From the NCBI GenBank assembly GCA_020252385.1, contig JADCDC010000374.1:1-5237 (forward strand): a stretch of DNA of 5,237 nt. The letters run 5' to 3'. Both the position numbers and the translations under genes were made by a program. Shown in pieces: positions 5,064-5,237 of this stretch. Origin of the DNA: Aestuariivirga sp. GTDB taxonomy: Bacteria; Pseudomonadota; Alphaproteobacteria; Rhizobiales; Aestuariivirgaceae. Numbering within the stretch: the first letter of the stretch is position 1; each line of letters begins with the position of its first letter. Under the pieces are notes generated by a model. The model was given only the letters and a program-made list of their open reading frames with translations. It searched no databases and had not been told where the DNA came from.

Positions 5064-5237
5064 TTACTTCTTCTTGCCGGCGATCGCCTTGGCGGGACCC
5101 TTGCGGGTGCGGGCGTTGGTGTGGGTGCGCTGGCCGCGCACGGGCAGGCCCTTGCGGTGACGGAGGCCGCGGTAGCAGCCAAGGTCGACGAGGCGCTTGA
5201 TGTTGATCGAGACTTCGCGGCGCAGGTCGCCCTCGAC
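5064..5237 (-). CDS. rpsM: 30S ribosomal protein S13, C-terminal part
   Basis: The last 57 codons and TAA stop of a gene that enters from the right edge. S13 sits in the small-subunit head and bridges to the large subunit. The visible part has REVSINIKRLVDLGCYRGLRHRKGLP, followed by the diagnostic RGQRTHTNARTRKG, which contacts rRNA and tRNA, and a lysine-rich end AGKKK. Order and 13-bp spacing to rpsK match the canonical alpha-operon arrangement. The N-terminal half is outside the window. Confidence 0.97.
   Translation of the reverse strand, partial: VEGDLRREVSINIKRLVDLGCYRGLRHRKGLPVRGQRTHTNARTRKGPAKAIAGKKK

Noticed and set aside
4166..5200. Long plus-strand open frame of 344 codons across the rpoA start and rpsK
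   Set aside because: It is antisense to two clearly real genes, has low-complexity Arg/Ser/Ala-rich content and no recognisable domain. It is a by-product of high-GC codon bias.

Overview
The window is high-GC chromosomal DNA from an alphaproteobacterium. The main evidence is the gene order rpsM-rpsK-rpoA-rplQ on the minus strand, followed further along the same strand by a DegP/DegQ-type periplasmic protease, an arrangement common in this class. The protein sequences also fit: a 340-residue RNA polymerase alpha subunit, and an L17 with an acidic, alanine-rich C-terminal tail. I cannot place the organism below class level; Hyphomicrobiales-like is plausible but unproven.

Layout from right to left, the direction of the minus strand. 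Positions 5237-3054 hold the end of the ribosomal/RNA polymerase operon: rpsM (C-terminal part only), rpsK, rpoA and rplQ. A 106-bp gap between rpsK and rpoA carries two perfect GC-rich hairpins. The operon closes with a textbook intrinsic terminator at 2999-3028.

Positions 2925-398 hold three genes that are not part of the usual ribosomal neighbourhood. They are a LuxR-type regulator with an autoinducer-binding-like domain (minus strand), a fold-type III PLP-dependent amino acid decarboxylase (plus strand), and an Lrp/AsnC regulator (minus strand). luxR and the decarboxylase converge on a strong shared hairpin at 2163-2201. The Lrp gene and the decarboxylase diverge from a 138-bp region containing several dyad symmetries. 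Positions 371-1 hold the N-terminal part of the DegQ-like protease, starting 26 bp after the Lrp gene.

Inferred working model: the Lrp protein controls the divergent decarboxylase in response to an amino acid, as is common for Lrp/AsnC pairs. The LuxR protein looks like a solo receptor, since no luxI-type synthase is present and signal-pocket residues appear altered. A CTG-N10-CAG motif just upstream of its start could allow autoregulation. Whether LuxR is functionally linked to the decarboxylase cannot be told from this window. I see no mobile element, CRISPR array, tRNA or rRNA gene. No stretch longer than 300 bases lacks a gene.
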